Origin: Clostridia bacterium
GTDB taxonomy: Bacteria; Bacillota; Clostridia; Oscillospirales; SIG627
Assembly (NCBI GenBank): GCA_017453605.1
Contig: JAFTEP010000224.1
Span: 1 to 40,523, forward strand
DNA length: 40,523 bases
Direction of reading: 5' to 3'
The notes below the pieces were generated by a model. The model searched no databases. It saw only the letters and a list, made by a program, of their open reading frames with translations, and was not told the DNA's origin. This document shows, piece by piece, positions 1 through 7,589 of this stretch. Both the position numbers and the translations under genes were made by a program. The first letter of the stretch is position 1. The number at the start of each line of letters is the position of its first letter.

Positions 1-314
1 AAGCGGATGAAGTCGACTCCGATCTCGTCTTTGTGCCGCTCCCAGTATTCGTATTCAAGCCTCGACGGGTACGACAAAAGATTTTTTTCGTCCGCCATGT
101 ATTCGAGCATATCCGGCACTACACGGCAAAACCAGCGCGAAATAAACAGGGCGTCCGCCTCGCAGAAGCCGTATTTTGCGCGCTGCAGGATATACCTCGG
201 ATTAAAAACCCTCGGATCGTATTCTCCGCGAAGATCTCTTTTGATCTTCAGACGCTTTGTTTTCGGAAAAGCTCTGTTTTTGCCAATGGATCTCAAACCT
301 GAAATAATCCTCAT
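1..314 (-). CDS. Unknown protein, N-terminal part (runs off window)
   Basis: The frame starts with ATG at 314 (MRIISGLRSIGKN...) and is open to base 1, giving 104 codons without a stop. The true C-terminus lies outside the window. An AAGAGG ribosome binding site sits 6 nt upstream of the ATG. The start codon follows directly on the TAA stop of the preceding gene's -1 frame (TAAATG), so translation is probably coupled to that gene. The visible part is basic at the N-terminus, then aromatic-rich (RWFCRVV, RLEYEYWERH). I see no signal peptide or membrane segment, and I do not recognise the family. It is the last visible member of the run that begins with the AAA+ gene at 5160. Reality of the gene is fairly sure from start context and spacing; function is unknown. 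Confidence 0.7.
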   Translation of the reverse strand, partial: MRIISGLRSIGKNRAFPKTKRLKIKRDLRGEYDPRVFNPRYILQRAKYGFCEADALFISRWFCRVVPDMLEYMADEKNLLSYPSRLEYEYWERHKDEIGVDFIR

Positions 315-805
315 TTATTGCCTCTTTCTTTGGTATATCCGCAAAAGCGCGCGGCAGAAGACGTCGGAGGCGACGTCGTTTATGCGCGAGGCGGTCAGGG
401 GATCGTCCGAAACAAAGCAGTTATCGAGCATATCGAAGACCCTTTGTTTTTGCACACCTGAGACGGGAAATCGAGTCGCGTTTCGCGCTTTCCCGAAAGA
501 AAAGCCTTTTTTTCATAAAGCGCGGCAGATACCGTGCCGTCGGCGTTCTCGACCGCCGCGATCACGTATTGCCTTTTTCTTTTTTCGGGCTTTTGCGGCG
601 CTTCGTCGATGATATCGAGCTCGAAGCGGCTCAGGGCTTCGCTTATCGCGCAAATAAGTTTTTCGTCCTCTTCTTTTGAACGACGCGCCGCGTCCCCGGC
701 GATCCTGATAAAACAGCGTTCTGTGAGCGCCGGATTCTGCCTCTTTTCGATTTTCTTATCCCCGCCAAAATAAAGATCGAGAAAGGTTTTGTAAAAGGTC
801 TTCAT
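315..805 (-). CDS. Unknown protein with candidate programmed -1 frameshift
   Basis: Translation starts at ATG 805, overlapping the upstream stop as ATGA. Frame 0 reads MKTFYKTFLDLYFGGDKK... for 100 codons to an A7 run at 507-513, then continues with low-quality sequence to a stop at 395-397 (136 aa). In frame 0 the run reads GAA AAA AAG, so 506-512 is an in-phase A_AAA_AAG heptamer, the classic bacterial -1 slippery site known from dnaX. A -1 shift opens 63 more codons (GFSFGKARNATRF... to LLRIYQRKRQ) and ends at TAA 315-317, directly against the next ATG, giving 163 aa. A 7-bp stem (464-470 with 489-495) begins 10 nt after the heptamer. The family is not recognised. The alternatives are a real frameshift mutation or a homopolymer assembly error; the in-phase heptamer plus stem favours recoding but does not prove it. 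Confidence 0.65.
464..512 (-). promoter_or_regulatory. Candidate -1 ribosomal frameshift signal
   Basis: It consists of slippery heptamer A_AAA_AAG (506-512, minus strand), a 10-nt spacer, then the stem CGGGAAA/TTTCCCG (489-495 with 464-470). The 18-nt loop holds a second small hairpin, CGCG-AAA-CGCG (484-487 with 477-480). Heptamer phase and spacer length match known bacterial -1 signals. That recoding actually happens here is inference. Confidence 0.55.
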
Positions 806-1578
806 AAAGGTCGCGCCCGTTCAGCCGTCCGCGTGTCCGGCGGGATCTGTTTTTTTCCCCTCTTCGGTACCTCACAGAGGACTTTTTCGTCGCCGGTAAG
901 CTCCGTGACGCTGACGTTTACCCATTTACCGATCTTTACAAGATGATGGATCATATCGACTTCGACGTCTTTTTTGTCGACGTAGACGTATTCGCGCTCG
1001 AGATATTTCTCTATCAGCTCCGGCGAAAGCTCTTTGACTTCGCCTTCTTTCGTGCGGACTCTCGCGTAGAAGTATCTGCCGTTCAGGCGGTCAAGAAACG
1101 CGCCGCCGACGCGACGGGCCGCCTTTTTCATTCTGCTTCTCGCTTCATCGAGGGCCGCCTTATCCGCGGGGCGGTCCCTCATGGCGGCAAGCTCGCTTTC
1201 CGGCGTCGGGATCGGTTCGGCTTCGCGGTGCGGTCCTCCGTAAGGTCCGGCAAAAATGCTTTTTAGCCCTCTTTCGTCGACGATCCGCACACGCGCGGTC
1301 GTGACGTCGTTGAGGCGGATAGTACACAGCATTTTTTCCGTATCCACGTCTATCGCGCTCTCCGGAACGGAAACGCGCCAACTGATCTGCAAACCGATTC
1401 TCACGTTCATGGGATCAAGCGGGAGTATACAGCAAGAGAAAAACGCAGCCACGATCTCGTTTGCAAACACTCTTCGCTCCAGCCACTCTTTTATGCGAAG
1501 CGCAAAATCCTGATCGACTTCAATAAGCTTTTCGACAGCGTCAAAAAACGCCGTTCGCTCATCATTATTATTAAACAT
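802..1578 (-). CDS. Unknown 258-residue protein
   Basis: I chose ATG 1578 (MFNNNDERTAFF...) over the ATG-less extension to 1599, because a strong GGAGGAG site lies 4 nt upstream. The start then overlaps the phosphatase stop by 8 bases (ATGTTTAA), which indicates translational coupling. The protein is soluble, with no signal or membrane segment. A charged helical stretch near residues 140-165 (ADKAALDEARSRMKKAARR) is followed by a beta-rich C-terminal part (GRYFYARV, EYVYVDKKDVEVD) and a basic, proline-containing tail. The stop overlaps the next start as ATGA. I do not recognise the family. Its position in a tightly overlapping run with a PPP phosphatase and an AAA+ ATPase suggests a role in the same process, but the sequence gives no direct clue. 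Confidence 0.8.
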   Translation of the reverse strand: MFNNNDERTAFFDAVEKLIEVDQDFALRIKEWLERRVFANEIVAAFFSCCILPLDPMNVRIGLQISWRVSVPESAIDVDTEKMLCTIRLNDVTTARVRIVDERGLKSIFAGPYGGPHREAEPIPTPESELAAMRDRPADKAALDEARSRMKKAARRVGGAFLDRLNGRYFYARVRTKEGEVKELSPELIEKYLEREYVYVDKKDVEVDMIHHLVKIGKWVNVSVTELTGDEKVLCEVPKRGKKQIPPDTRTAERARPL

Positions 1579-2254
1579 AAAACTCCTCCATTGTGTCAAG
1601 GCAGATACAGCCGAGCCGCCCGTCCGTGAAGGCGGCGCCGCAGTCTATCGCGATATGCCCGTTTTTCTGCCAGATCCGCCCGGAATAAGCGGGGTCTATC
1701 AGCGCGGTCGGCGTGTGCCCGGTCACAAAGATCTTCTTTTCGTTGTATCGCCTGCCGTAGTCCGGCTCGCCCCAGACGAATTCGAAAACGCTCACGCTGT
1801 GGATATCCCGCCCACGCAAGAAGGACGGGATCGAATGGGAGAGGTGGAAGGTTTTCCCGCCCGCCGTAAGCTCCTCGTAAAGCCTGAATGAGTTTATATA
1901 TTCCACCAGCTTTTCCTGATCCCCGATATCGAGCGAAAGAAAGGCGTCCTCGGTCTCGTCGCCGCCGTTTGCCATCCACAGCGCGTAAGCCGCCGTCGAT
2001 CTTATCATGCCCGTGTCGCCGGGGTGATCGACGAACGCCTTCATCAGCTTCACGGCGGAGTGTTCGTGATTGCCGAGGATCGGGACGACGTTCGCGCGTT
2101 TCATCATATCGAGAAGCGTCTCGATCCCGCCGCCCGCCCTGTCGATCACGTCGCCGAGGATATAGAGCCTGTCCGTTTCTTTCAAGTCGAGCTTTCCGAG
2201 CATCTCAAGGTATTTTGAGTGCTCGCCGTGTATATCGCTCATCGCGTAGATCAT
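1571..2254 (-). CDS. PPP-family metallophosphatase (Ser/Thr phosphatase-like)
   Basis: This is a cytosolic metal-dependent phosphoesterase of 227 aa, similar in size to bacterial PrpE/PphA-type enzymes. The dinuclear metal site motifs are all present in order: SDIHG (residues 6-10), GDVIDR (34-39) and GNHEH (61-65). Histidines in HSIPSFLRGRD and in TGHTP are the expected C-terminal ligands. Family knowledge: such enzymes dephosphorylate phosphoproteins, or in some cases hydrolyse diadenosine polyphosphates, and the sequence alone does not decide which. The start at 2254 has a GGAGAT site about 10 nt upstream. The gene overlaps the next one by 8 bases. No partner Ser/Thr kinase is visible in the window, so the phosphorylated substrate is unknown. 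Confidence 0.9.
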   Translation of the reverse strand: MIYAMSDIHGEHSKYLEMLGKLDLKETDRLYILGDVIDRAGGGIETLLDMMKRANVVPILGNHEHSAVKLMKAFVDHPGDTGMIRSTAAYALWMANGGDETEDAFLSLDIGDQEKLVEYINSFRLYEELTAGGKTFHLSHSIPSFLRGRDIHSVSVFEFVWGEPDYGRRYNEKKIFVTGHTPTALIDPAYSGRIWQKNGHIAIDCGAAFTDGRLGCICLDTMEEFYV

Positions 2255-2358
2255 TATTGATTATCTCCGTTTTTCTTTTTTCCGAAAGGAACGAGAGTGT
2301 TTTGGGCCGGCCGTCCGAGCTCTCCCGCTCTTCGACCCGTTCGCGCGGCCGGCGGCAT

Positions 2359-3057
2359 TCAGCCTATCGCCAGGATCTGTCGGTCGATCGAGTACCGGTA
2401 TTCGGCGATGATCTTCAGCGTTTCGGGGGAGGGCTTTCTGATCAAAAGCGGTTTGCCCTCGTAGTGTATGTCTCTCAGCTCGCCGAAGCCGTCCCAGAAG
2501 CGCACCGTGTCGAGACAGGGGAGGATCCCCTCGTCGTATGCGCAGGAGAGGGGAGCGGCGTCCAGATACGCCCTCAGCGCGTTTCGGAACGACTGAGTTT
2601 TCGCGATCCCGTCGGTCAGTACGGCGAGCTCTCCCGGCTTGTAGTTTTTCTCCTCTTCAAGATATGCCCGCAGATCTCTTTTATCGCGGGCGTTCTCGTC
2701 GAACAGACACAGGCGGTCCTCTTCGGCGCAGCGCCGGGTGAACGACAGATACTGTTCGGTCGCTTCGCATTCGGTCCCGTCCTCGCCGAGGGCGTAAGCG
2801 GTCATTTTCAGACCGGCGCCCCGCAGCGTGACGGTGTATCTGAAGCACTCGGCGGCGATCTGCGCCGTGATGAGGGTATTCTTTGCCGCTTTGACCCGTC
2901 GGGCTGATCCGTCGGGGCGATTAAAGAGTACCTTTCCGATCGCGAACAGTATCTCGTCGGGACTTTCCGTTTCCAGCTTTGAAAAAACGCCTCTGAACGT
3001 CTGCGAAAACTGCTTCACGCCGCCGAGGGCGGTTATAGATATGCTTTTCAGAAACAT
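2359..3057 (-). CDS. Unknown 232-residue protein
   Basis: The frame runs from ATG 3057 (MFLKSISITALGG...) to TGA 2359, between the AAA+ gene (60 bases upstream) and the phosphatase (104 bases downstream), all on one strand. The first residues look faintly like the beginning of a RecF/SMC-type ATPase (SISITALGGVKQF), but there is no Walker A motif after them and the protein is too short for that family. I take this only as a weak hint of a degenerate relative. The rest is a mixed alpha/beta soluble protein with an acidic, charged middle (RCAEEDRLCLFDENARDKRD). No signal peptide or membrane segment is seen. Its position between an AAA+ protein and a phosphatase makes it a candidate adaptor or substrate, which is inference. 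Confidence 0.75.
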   Translation of the reverse strand: MFLKSISITALGGVKQFSQTFRGVFSKLETESPDEILFAIGKVLFNRPDGSARRVKAAKNTLITAQIAAECFRYTVTLRGAGLKMTAYALGEDGTECEATEQYLSFTRRCAEEDRLCLFDENARDKRDLRAYLEEEKNYKPGELAVLTDGIAKTQSFRNALRAYLDAAPLSCAYDEGILPCLDTVRFWDGFGELRDIHYEGKPLLIRKPSPETLKIIAEYRYSIDRQILAIG

Positions 3058-3117
3058 CGTTCACCCGTATTTGGGAGTCGAAGCTCCGCTTTAGAGCATC
3101 TGTCGCCGATGGGAGGA

Positions 3118-5160
3118 TCATACCGCGAAGCCTATCCCGCACTTTTCGGCTTGGCCGCGCAAGAGCGGCACTTCGACGTCCGCTTCCTCTATCAGCTTCA
3201 GAGTCTTTTCGTTTATCAGATCGGGGTCCGTATCCGCCAGACGGCTCGCCTGGTTCATCTTCGAGAGCTCGACTACGTTTCGCGCGTATCTGCCGTTGCC
3301 GAATCCCGTCTGCTGTCTTGCCGCCTCGAAGATCACCGAGAGCTTAGAGGCCGCTTCGTCCGTGAACTCCACGCCCTTGGATCTGCCGATGATCTTCGCG
3401 ATCTCGCAGAGCTCTCCGGCGCTGTAGTCGGCGAACGGAACGTGGAAGGCTATCCTTGAACGGAGCCCCGGATTGCGGTTGATGAAGTTCTCCATCTCGC
3501 GTGGATAGCCCGCGAAGATCACGACCAGATCCTCGCGCCTGTTCTCCATTTCCTGCACGATGGTGTTGATCGCCTCGTCGCCGAACAAACCGTCGCGGCC
3601 CTCGACCAGAGAGTACGCCTCGTCGATGAACAGCACTCCGCCCATCGCCGCCTTGAACTTCTCTTTTACGGTCGGCGCGGTCCAGCCGACGAACTTCCCG
3701 ACGAGATCCCCGCGTCCGACCTCGACCAGATGCCCCTTAGAGAGGACGCCGTTTTCCTTCATGATCCTCGCGAAAAGGCGGGCGACCGTGGTCTTCGCGG
3801 TGCCGGGGTTCCCGGTGAAGACCATGTGCATACTCGGTCTGTCGAGCGCGATGCCCCTGTCTTTGAAGATCTTCTGCAGCTTGTAGTATTTCAGCGCCTT
3901 GTCGATCAGGGCTTTCGCCTCACTGAGTCCGATAAGTCCTTTCAGCTCCTCGTAGGCGTTACCCGCCGGAGCCTTCTTTACCGCCTCCCGGCGGCAGACT
4001 TCGATATCCCTGTACTGAGGGAAAACGACCGTCTTCATTTTAATATTATACCACTCGTCAAAAATCCTCTTGAGTTCGTCCGGATAGTAGCTTTTTTCGC
4101 TCACTACAGAGTCGAGGAGCTTTTTGTCGGAGCGGATACCGTGCTCCATGCAGAGCACCCTGAGATACCTTTCCGATCTCTTTTTATCGGCGAGGTCTTC
4201 TTTTACAGTCACCGTGCAGACGCTCGGGAGATCCTCGAAGAACGTCTTCTTCGTCTTCTCGCGGGCTCTCGGCAGGCAGAACACGGTCAGGACTCTGTTG
4301 CGGTATTTGAGCATGGTCTCGCAGAGAGACGCCACGGTCTCCGTCTCGCTGTCGGCATACTCTTCGTCTTCGGAATCGTCGCCCGCGTGATATCTCACGA
4401 CGACGGCGCCTCCGTCGCAGCTTTTATAGAAGGCGTCGTATAAGGCGCGGGAGAAATTCTGTCCGGGTCTGAAATCCACGAAGCTGCAGCGGCGGCTCTT
4501 CAGGCGCTTTCTGTCGTAGAGCGCGCCGAGAAGGCAAGAAGTGAGTTTGTCCCTCACGTCGCGGTCGTCAGCCTCGATAAAGTAGTGGACGGGGTGTCCG
4601 AACGTATTTGAAGCGTCTGAGCCTGAATAGATCCTGTCGAGCTCGGGACCGAGAGTCTCGCCGCAGAGCAGCTTTTCGGAAATCTTATACAGCTCTTCTT
4701 TGCGGATATTCCCGTCGATGATGCTCTCGTCGTATTCGACCCCGCCGAAACGCCCCCGCCCGATGGAGTCGAGCCCGAATCTTTCAAGCGCGTCGTCCTG
4801 GCTCTCTATGAACCCGTTGCGCGATGCCGCGCCGAGAAGCTCGCGCAGATGGCCGAGGGTGATCTCGCTCATCTTCGGCTCCGACGCGTCTTCCGCGACG
4901 GCTTTCAGGAACGCGTCAGCCGCCTTTTCTGCATCATCCGCCGAAGCGGCGATTATCCCGCAGACGATCTCGCCCCTGCCGCCCCTGCCGATCCCGGCGT
5001 TTCTGGCGACAAAGCAGTAGGTGTCGCTCGGGGTCTTCAAGTCGAACTCGCAGATCTTGTCCGCGATCTCCCACGCGCGCTCGTGCCTCTGATGCGCGTC
5101 CTCGTTTATCCTTTCATTTTCGACGCCGTTCAGCGCCGCGCTGACTTTGAAAAATACCAT
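3118..5160 (-). CDS. SpoVK/CbbX-type AAA+ ATPase with degenerate N-terminal half
   Basis: This 680-residue cytosolic protein has its active module at residues about 405-660. Walker A is GNPGTAKT (450-457), Walker B is VLFIDEA (509-515), sensor 1 is in FAGY (549-552) and the arginine-finger segment is GLRSR (565-569). That arrangement is typical of the CbbX/SpoVK/EccA clade, whose members remodel protein complexes. Residues 1-400 show no Walker A, but segments 190-240 and 285-300 (VHYFIEADDRDV, RVLTVFCLPR) look like the strands of an eroded AAA or other P-loop fold. I infer a two-ring or pseudo-ATPase arrangement. The start at 5160 has a GGAGG site 9 nt upstream, and the promoter at 5202-5232 precedes it. 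It is probably the first gene of the 1-5160 run. Confidence 0.88.
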   Translation of the reverse strand: MVFFKVSAALNGVENERINEDAHQRHERAWEIADKICEFDLKTPSDTYCFVARNAGIGRGGRGEIVCGIIAASADDAEKAADAFLKAVAEDASEPKMSEITLGHLRELLGAASRNGFIESQDDALERFGLDSIGRGRFGGVEYDESIIDGNIRKEELYKISEKLLCGETLGPELDRIYSGSDASNTFGHPVHYFIEADDRDVRDKLTSCLLGALYDRKRLKSRRCSFVDFRPGQNFSRALYDAFYKSCDGGAVVVRYHAGDDSEDEEYADSETETVASLCETMLKYRNRVLTVFCLPRAREKTKKTFFEDLPSVCTVTVKEDLADKKRSERYLRVLCMEHGIRSDKKLLDSVVSEKSYYPDELKRIFDEWYNIKMKTVVFPQYRDIEVCRREAVKKAPAGNAYEELKGLIGLSEAKALIDKALKYYKLQKIFKDRGIALDRPSMHMVFTGNPGTAKTTVARLFARIMKENGVLSKGHLVEVGRGDLVGKFVGWTAPTVKEKFKAAMGGVLFIDEAYSLVEGRDGLFGDEAINTIVQEMENRREDLVVIFAGYPREMENFINRNPGLRSRIAFHVPFADYSAGELCEIAKIIGRSKGVEFTDEAASKLSVIFEAARQQTGFGNGRYARNVVELSKMNQASRLADTDPDLINEKTLKLIEEADVEVPLLRGQAEKCGIGFAV

Positions 5161-5201
5161 TTTTCAGATCCTCCTTGATCTTCTTCTTTCGTTACGAGCA
5201 T

Positions 5202-5232
5202 ATTATAACACGCCCTGTGTCCCGAAAACGGG
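5202..5232 (-). promoter_or_regulatory. Promoter A with palindrome in the -35 region
   Basis: The minus-strand -10 TATAAT lies at 5202-5207. Thirteen bases upstream is the perfect palindrome CCCGTTTTCGGG (5221-5232), which covers the expected -35 position. No TTGACA-like hexamer is seen, which suggests an activator- or repressor-controlled promoter for the AAA+ gene. The same arrangement recurs at 5943-5973. Confidence 0.6.
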
Positions 5233-5242
5233 AGGTGAAGCT

Positions 5243-5833
5243 TCAAAGAAAACAGCTCTCGTCCATATCGGAAAAGCTCAACGCCACGATCTCGTCGGCG
5301 AAAACGCGCTCGATCGCGGGAACGATCGCGCTTTTTATCTGCTCTTCGTCCGGAGCGAGGGAAAAGCCGTCGGTCATGAAACGGCCCTTTACGAGCGAGA
5401 ATTCCCTTTTGAATTTCAGGGCGTCGGGCAGCTCCGATCTGTCCGTTCCGAAAAGCCCCCAGACTTCGCCCGTCGTTTCGAAGTCTTTCCAATCCGAGAA
5501 ATAGGCGTCGTGCAGCCGGCGCAGCTCTTCCCGCGTCCTTTCGTCCCCGTCGCGGAGAAAAGGATGCGGTCCTTTGTGCGGGGTCATCACCGGGTCGATC
5601 AGAAGCTTTTTCGGGCCGCAGATAAGCATGGCGTAAAACCCCCCGAGCCGCGATCCGACGATGACGTCCGGATCGAAAGCGGTATCTCTCTCACGGAGAA
5701 AAGAGTGTATTTCGAGCGGAAACTCGGGCAGCTCCGGCAGCAGAAAATCGTGTCCGGGCATGGCTTTTGCGATGAGTTCTGCGGTTTTGCGCGCGTTCTC
5801 GTCGCCCGGCGCGCAGACGTAAAGGATCTTCAT
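5243..5833 (-). CDS. YqiA-like alpha/beta hydrolase homolog lacking the catalytic serine
   Basis: This 196-residue protein begins with a short beta strand (MKILYVCAPG), as in the YqiA/UPF0227 esterases. The family's nucleophile elbow, GSSLGG, is recognisable at residues 60-65 but reads GSRLGG, so arginine 62 sits where the nucleophilic serine should be. The following segment (LLIDPVMTP) matches the family's conserved strand with an Asn/Asp-Pro. The C-terminal glycine-rich His motif is also not evident. I conclude that this is a hydrolase-fold protein probably without esterase activity, perhaps a ligand-binding or scaffold protein. The GGGAGG site 9 nt before ATG 5833 is strong. Promoter B lies 110 bases upstream and carries the same palindrome as the promoter of the next gene. 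Confidence 0.65.
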   Translation of the reverse strand: MKILYVCAPGDENARKTAELIAKAMPGHDFLLPELPEFPLEIHSFLRERDTAFDPDVIVGSRLGGFYAMLICGPKKLLIDPVMTPHKGPHPFLRDGDERTREELRRLHDAYFSDWKDFETTGEVWGLFGTDRSELPDALKFKREFSLVKGRFMTDGFSLAPDEEQIKSAIVPAIERVFADEIVALSFSDMDESCFL

Positions 5834-5942
5834 TTTGGTTTTCCTCCCTTATAAAACGTATTCTTTTTACTCCTTAATCGTTTTTCCGTCCCGTTCTTGG
5901 GTCTGTTTTTTTGGCTTTCGGCGTTTTTCTCCGTCGGCGTAT

Positions 5943-5973
5943 ATTATATCATACGCATTGTCCCGAAAACGGG
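5943..5973 (-). promoter_or_regulatory. Promoter B with the same palindrome as promoter A
   Basis: The minus-strand TATAAT is at 5943-5948 and the palindrome CCCGTTTTCGGG at 5962-5973, again exactly 13 bases apart. The shared block CCTCCCGTTTTCGGGACA is identical in both promoters. It probably drives the hydrolase-like gene at 5833 through a leader of about 100 nt. The rest of 5834-6066 holds only this leader and the terminator at 6018-6042. Confidence 0.6.
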
Positions 5974-6017
5974 AGGCTGGTTTTTCCACTCTCGCGCCTC
6001 TCGGGCCGCGGGAAAAC

Positions 6018-6042
6018 AAAAAGGACCGCGCGAACGCGGTCC
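6018..6042 (-). terminator. Rho-independent terminator of the 6067-6420 gene
   Basis: On the minus strand it reads GGACCGCG-TTCG-CGCGGTCC, a perfect 8-bp stem with a UUCG tetraloop, followed by five T (6018-6022). It lies 25 bases after the stop codon at 6067. Confidence 0.9.
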
Positions 6043-6066
6043 GGGCGGGGGGGAGATATTCGTTTG

Positions 6067-6420
6067 TCAGTCGCCGAACAGGTCGCCGACGCATCTGCGG
6101 CAGCGGTAGTGATCGTCGTATGCGGTCACAAAATCCGTCAAGCCGAAGGCTTCGGCGATTTTAGCGACGATAGCGGGCTTGTCGATACAGCGGTCGATGT
6201 AGATTATCGCGCGACAGTTCGTGCGGTCCCACACGACGCGCCCTCTCGGATAATTGATGTAATCGCCGCCGCGGAAGTGATCCTCCCACAGCCTGTCGTG
6301 CCCGTACGGATTGTCAAGCTTGTCCGCCTGCTCCCTGCACTCCGACAGAGGGAGAGCGTGATATATCAGCTTCCTGCGGACGTAGAAAAATGGGCCGATT
6401 AACGAAATATAATTCATCAT
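6067..6420 (-). CDS. Conserved hypothetical protein, 117 aa
   Basis: The frame runs from ATG 6420 (or the adjacent ATG 6417) to a stop at 6067. The protein begins MMNYISLIGPFFYVRRK and includes the block YINYPRGRVVWDRTN, followed by AIIYIDRCI. It ends with a Cys-rich motif (HYRCRRCVGDLF) that could bind a metal. From memory, such short proteins with a GRVVWD block are common hypotheticals in Clostridia, and no function is known to me. There is no signal peptide. No clear ribosome binding site precedes the double ATG; the leader there is A/T-rich, which is odd for this genome and leaves the start slightly uncertain. The clear terminator downstream and lack of one upstream allow co-transcription with the WYL regulator. 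Confidence 0.75.
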   Translation of the reverse strand: MMNYISLIGPFFYVRRKLIYHALPLSECREQADKLDNPYGHDRLWEDHFRGGDYINYPRGRVVWDRTNCRAIIYIDRCIDKPAIVAKIAEAFGLTDFVTAYDDHYRCRRCVGDLFGD

Positions 6421-6502
6421 TTTATTATTTTGTAATTGTCAATTTTTTTGTACACAAGTTACAAACAAGATCTCCAAAACAACAAAAAGACCACTCCATT
6501 TT

Positions 6503-7486
6503 TCATCCTCCGTATTTTTCCGCCGCGGTCTGCAGGCGTTTTTTTATACTGTCGACGAGAGTCTGCGGGGAGGTGACGGTGACGTATCCCGCGTACTGCA
6601 TCGCCCAGTGCTCCATCGCCATGGGGCTGACCTTGACCGAGACCCTGATCTTGCCGTCGCCGCAGGAGCTCACGAAAATATTCCTGCCGAACCAGTCGAT
6701 TATCTGGTCGATCACGCTCTCGTCCGCGACGAACTCCACCATCTCCGGCTTGTCTGTATACATATACGGCAGAGCCGTTGAAAGCTCCCTGTAGTCGATC
6801 CCGTCCCTGAAGCCTTCGACTTTGTTGATCGGCACGAGCTTTTCCTCGGTCAGCGTCATATTCGTTATGCGGTCGAGCCTGTAGAAAGAAAGATTTTTCC
6901 ACTGCTCATTCCTTGCCATCAGATAATAGCGCTGATTGTGCAGTATGAGCTGATACGGGCTCGCCTGATGAGTGAACGTCTTGTGGAGCTTCTTGTCGAT
7001 CCCGTATTTGTTGTAATCGAAACGGATCTGCTTTTTCTGCTCTATCGCCTCGTCGACCATCTCGATGTTGAAAAAGAACGCCGGGTTTTCGGTCTTTTCC
7101 CATTCCTGGACGGAATGGACGTGTTTGACGTGGGAGCGGAAATGTTTGCTCGAGAGACCGCAGAGCTTGTTTATCAGATCCTTTGAATATTTCGCTGAAA
7201 TGTATTTGCTTGAAAGAACGCCGTCTATCAGCACTCTGAGCTCGGAGTCCGTGAAATCCCTGCTGTTGATGTAGCTTCCCTCGCGGCAGGAAACTATCTC
7301 AAAGCCCGCCTCTCTAAGAGTGGAGATATTGCGGCTGACGGCCTTGCGCTCGATATCGAGCCCGTATTCCTCCCTCAGATATCCCGCGATCTGTTCCTGA
7401 GTCATGGGATGCGCCGGATCGCTGTATTTCTGCAGGATCTGCATCTGCCTTAAAAGCGCGAGTTTTTTCGGTTCGATTACGTCCAT
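6503..7486 (-). CDS. WYL-domain transcriptional regulator (DeoR-like HTH)
   Basis: This 327-residue cytosolic regulator has three parts. The N-terminal winged HTH (residues about 5-70) contains the segment MTQEQIAGYLREEYGLDIERK and a recognition helix around AVSRNISTLREAGF. The WYL ligand-sensing domain (about 135-235) contains KQIRFDYNKYG and the strand YYLMARNEQWKNLSFYRLDRI. The WCX-type C-terminal domain (about 240-325) contains VEFVADESVIDQIIDWFG. Family knowledge: WYL domains are thought to bind nucleic acids or nucleotides and switch the HTH. The start at 7486 has GGAGGGG 7 nt upstream. It is divergent from the PrsW remnant, sharing a 158-bp intergenic region, so it may regulate that gene, itself or the downstream hypothetical. 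Confidence 0.92.
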   Translation of the reverse strand: MDVIEPKKLALLRQMQILQKYSDPAHPMTQEQIAGYLREEYGLDIERKAVSRNISTLREAGFEIVSCREGSYINSRDFTDSELRVLIDGVLSSKYISAKYSKDLINKLCGLSSKHFRSHVKHVHSVQEWEKTENPAFFFNIEMVDEAIEQKKQIRFDYNKYGIDKKLHKTFTHQASPYQLILHNQRYYLMARNEQWKNLSFYRLDRITNMTLTEEKLVPINKVEGFRDGIDYRELSTALPYMYTDKPEMVEFVADESVIDQIIDWFGRNIFVSSCGDGKIRVSVKVSPMAMEHWAMQYAGYVTVTSPQTLVDSIKKRLQTAAEKYGG

Positions 7487-7518
7487 TTCTTCCCCTCCAT
7501 ATAAATTATACTACATTG

Positions 7519-7547
7519 ATTGTACCATATTTGGTGCATAAACGCAA
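7519..7547 (-). promoter_or_regulatory. Promoter of the WYL regulator
   Basis: The minus-strand -35 is TTGCGT (7542-7547), the spacer is 17 bp, and the -10 is TACAAT (7519-7524). A small dyad ACCA-N4-TGGT lies in the spacer. The distance to ATG 7486 fits a leader of about 25 nt. A second TATAAT-like match lies just downstream, so the exact start point is uncertain. Confidence 0.6.
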
Positions 7548-7589
7548 GAAAAAAACCGAAGATCAACTTTTTTTCACTAACCGCAAAAC

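Noticed and set aside
5867..6094. A 75-codon minus-strand frame in the gap before the hydrolase-like gene
   Set aside because: It spans a terminator and promoter B and has a highly basic, unstructured product.
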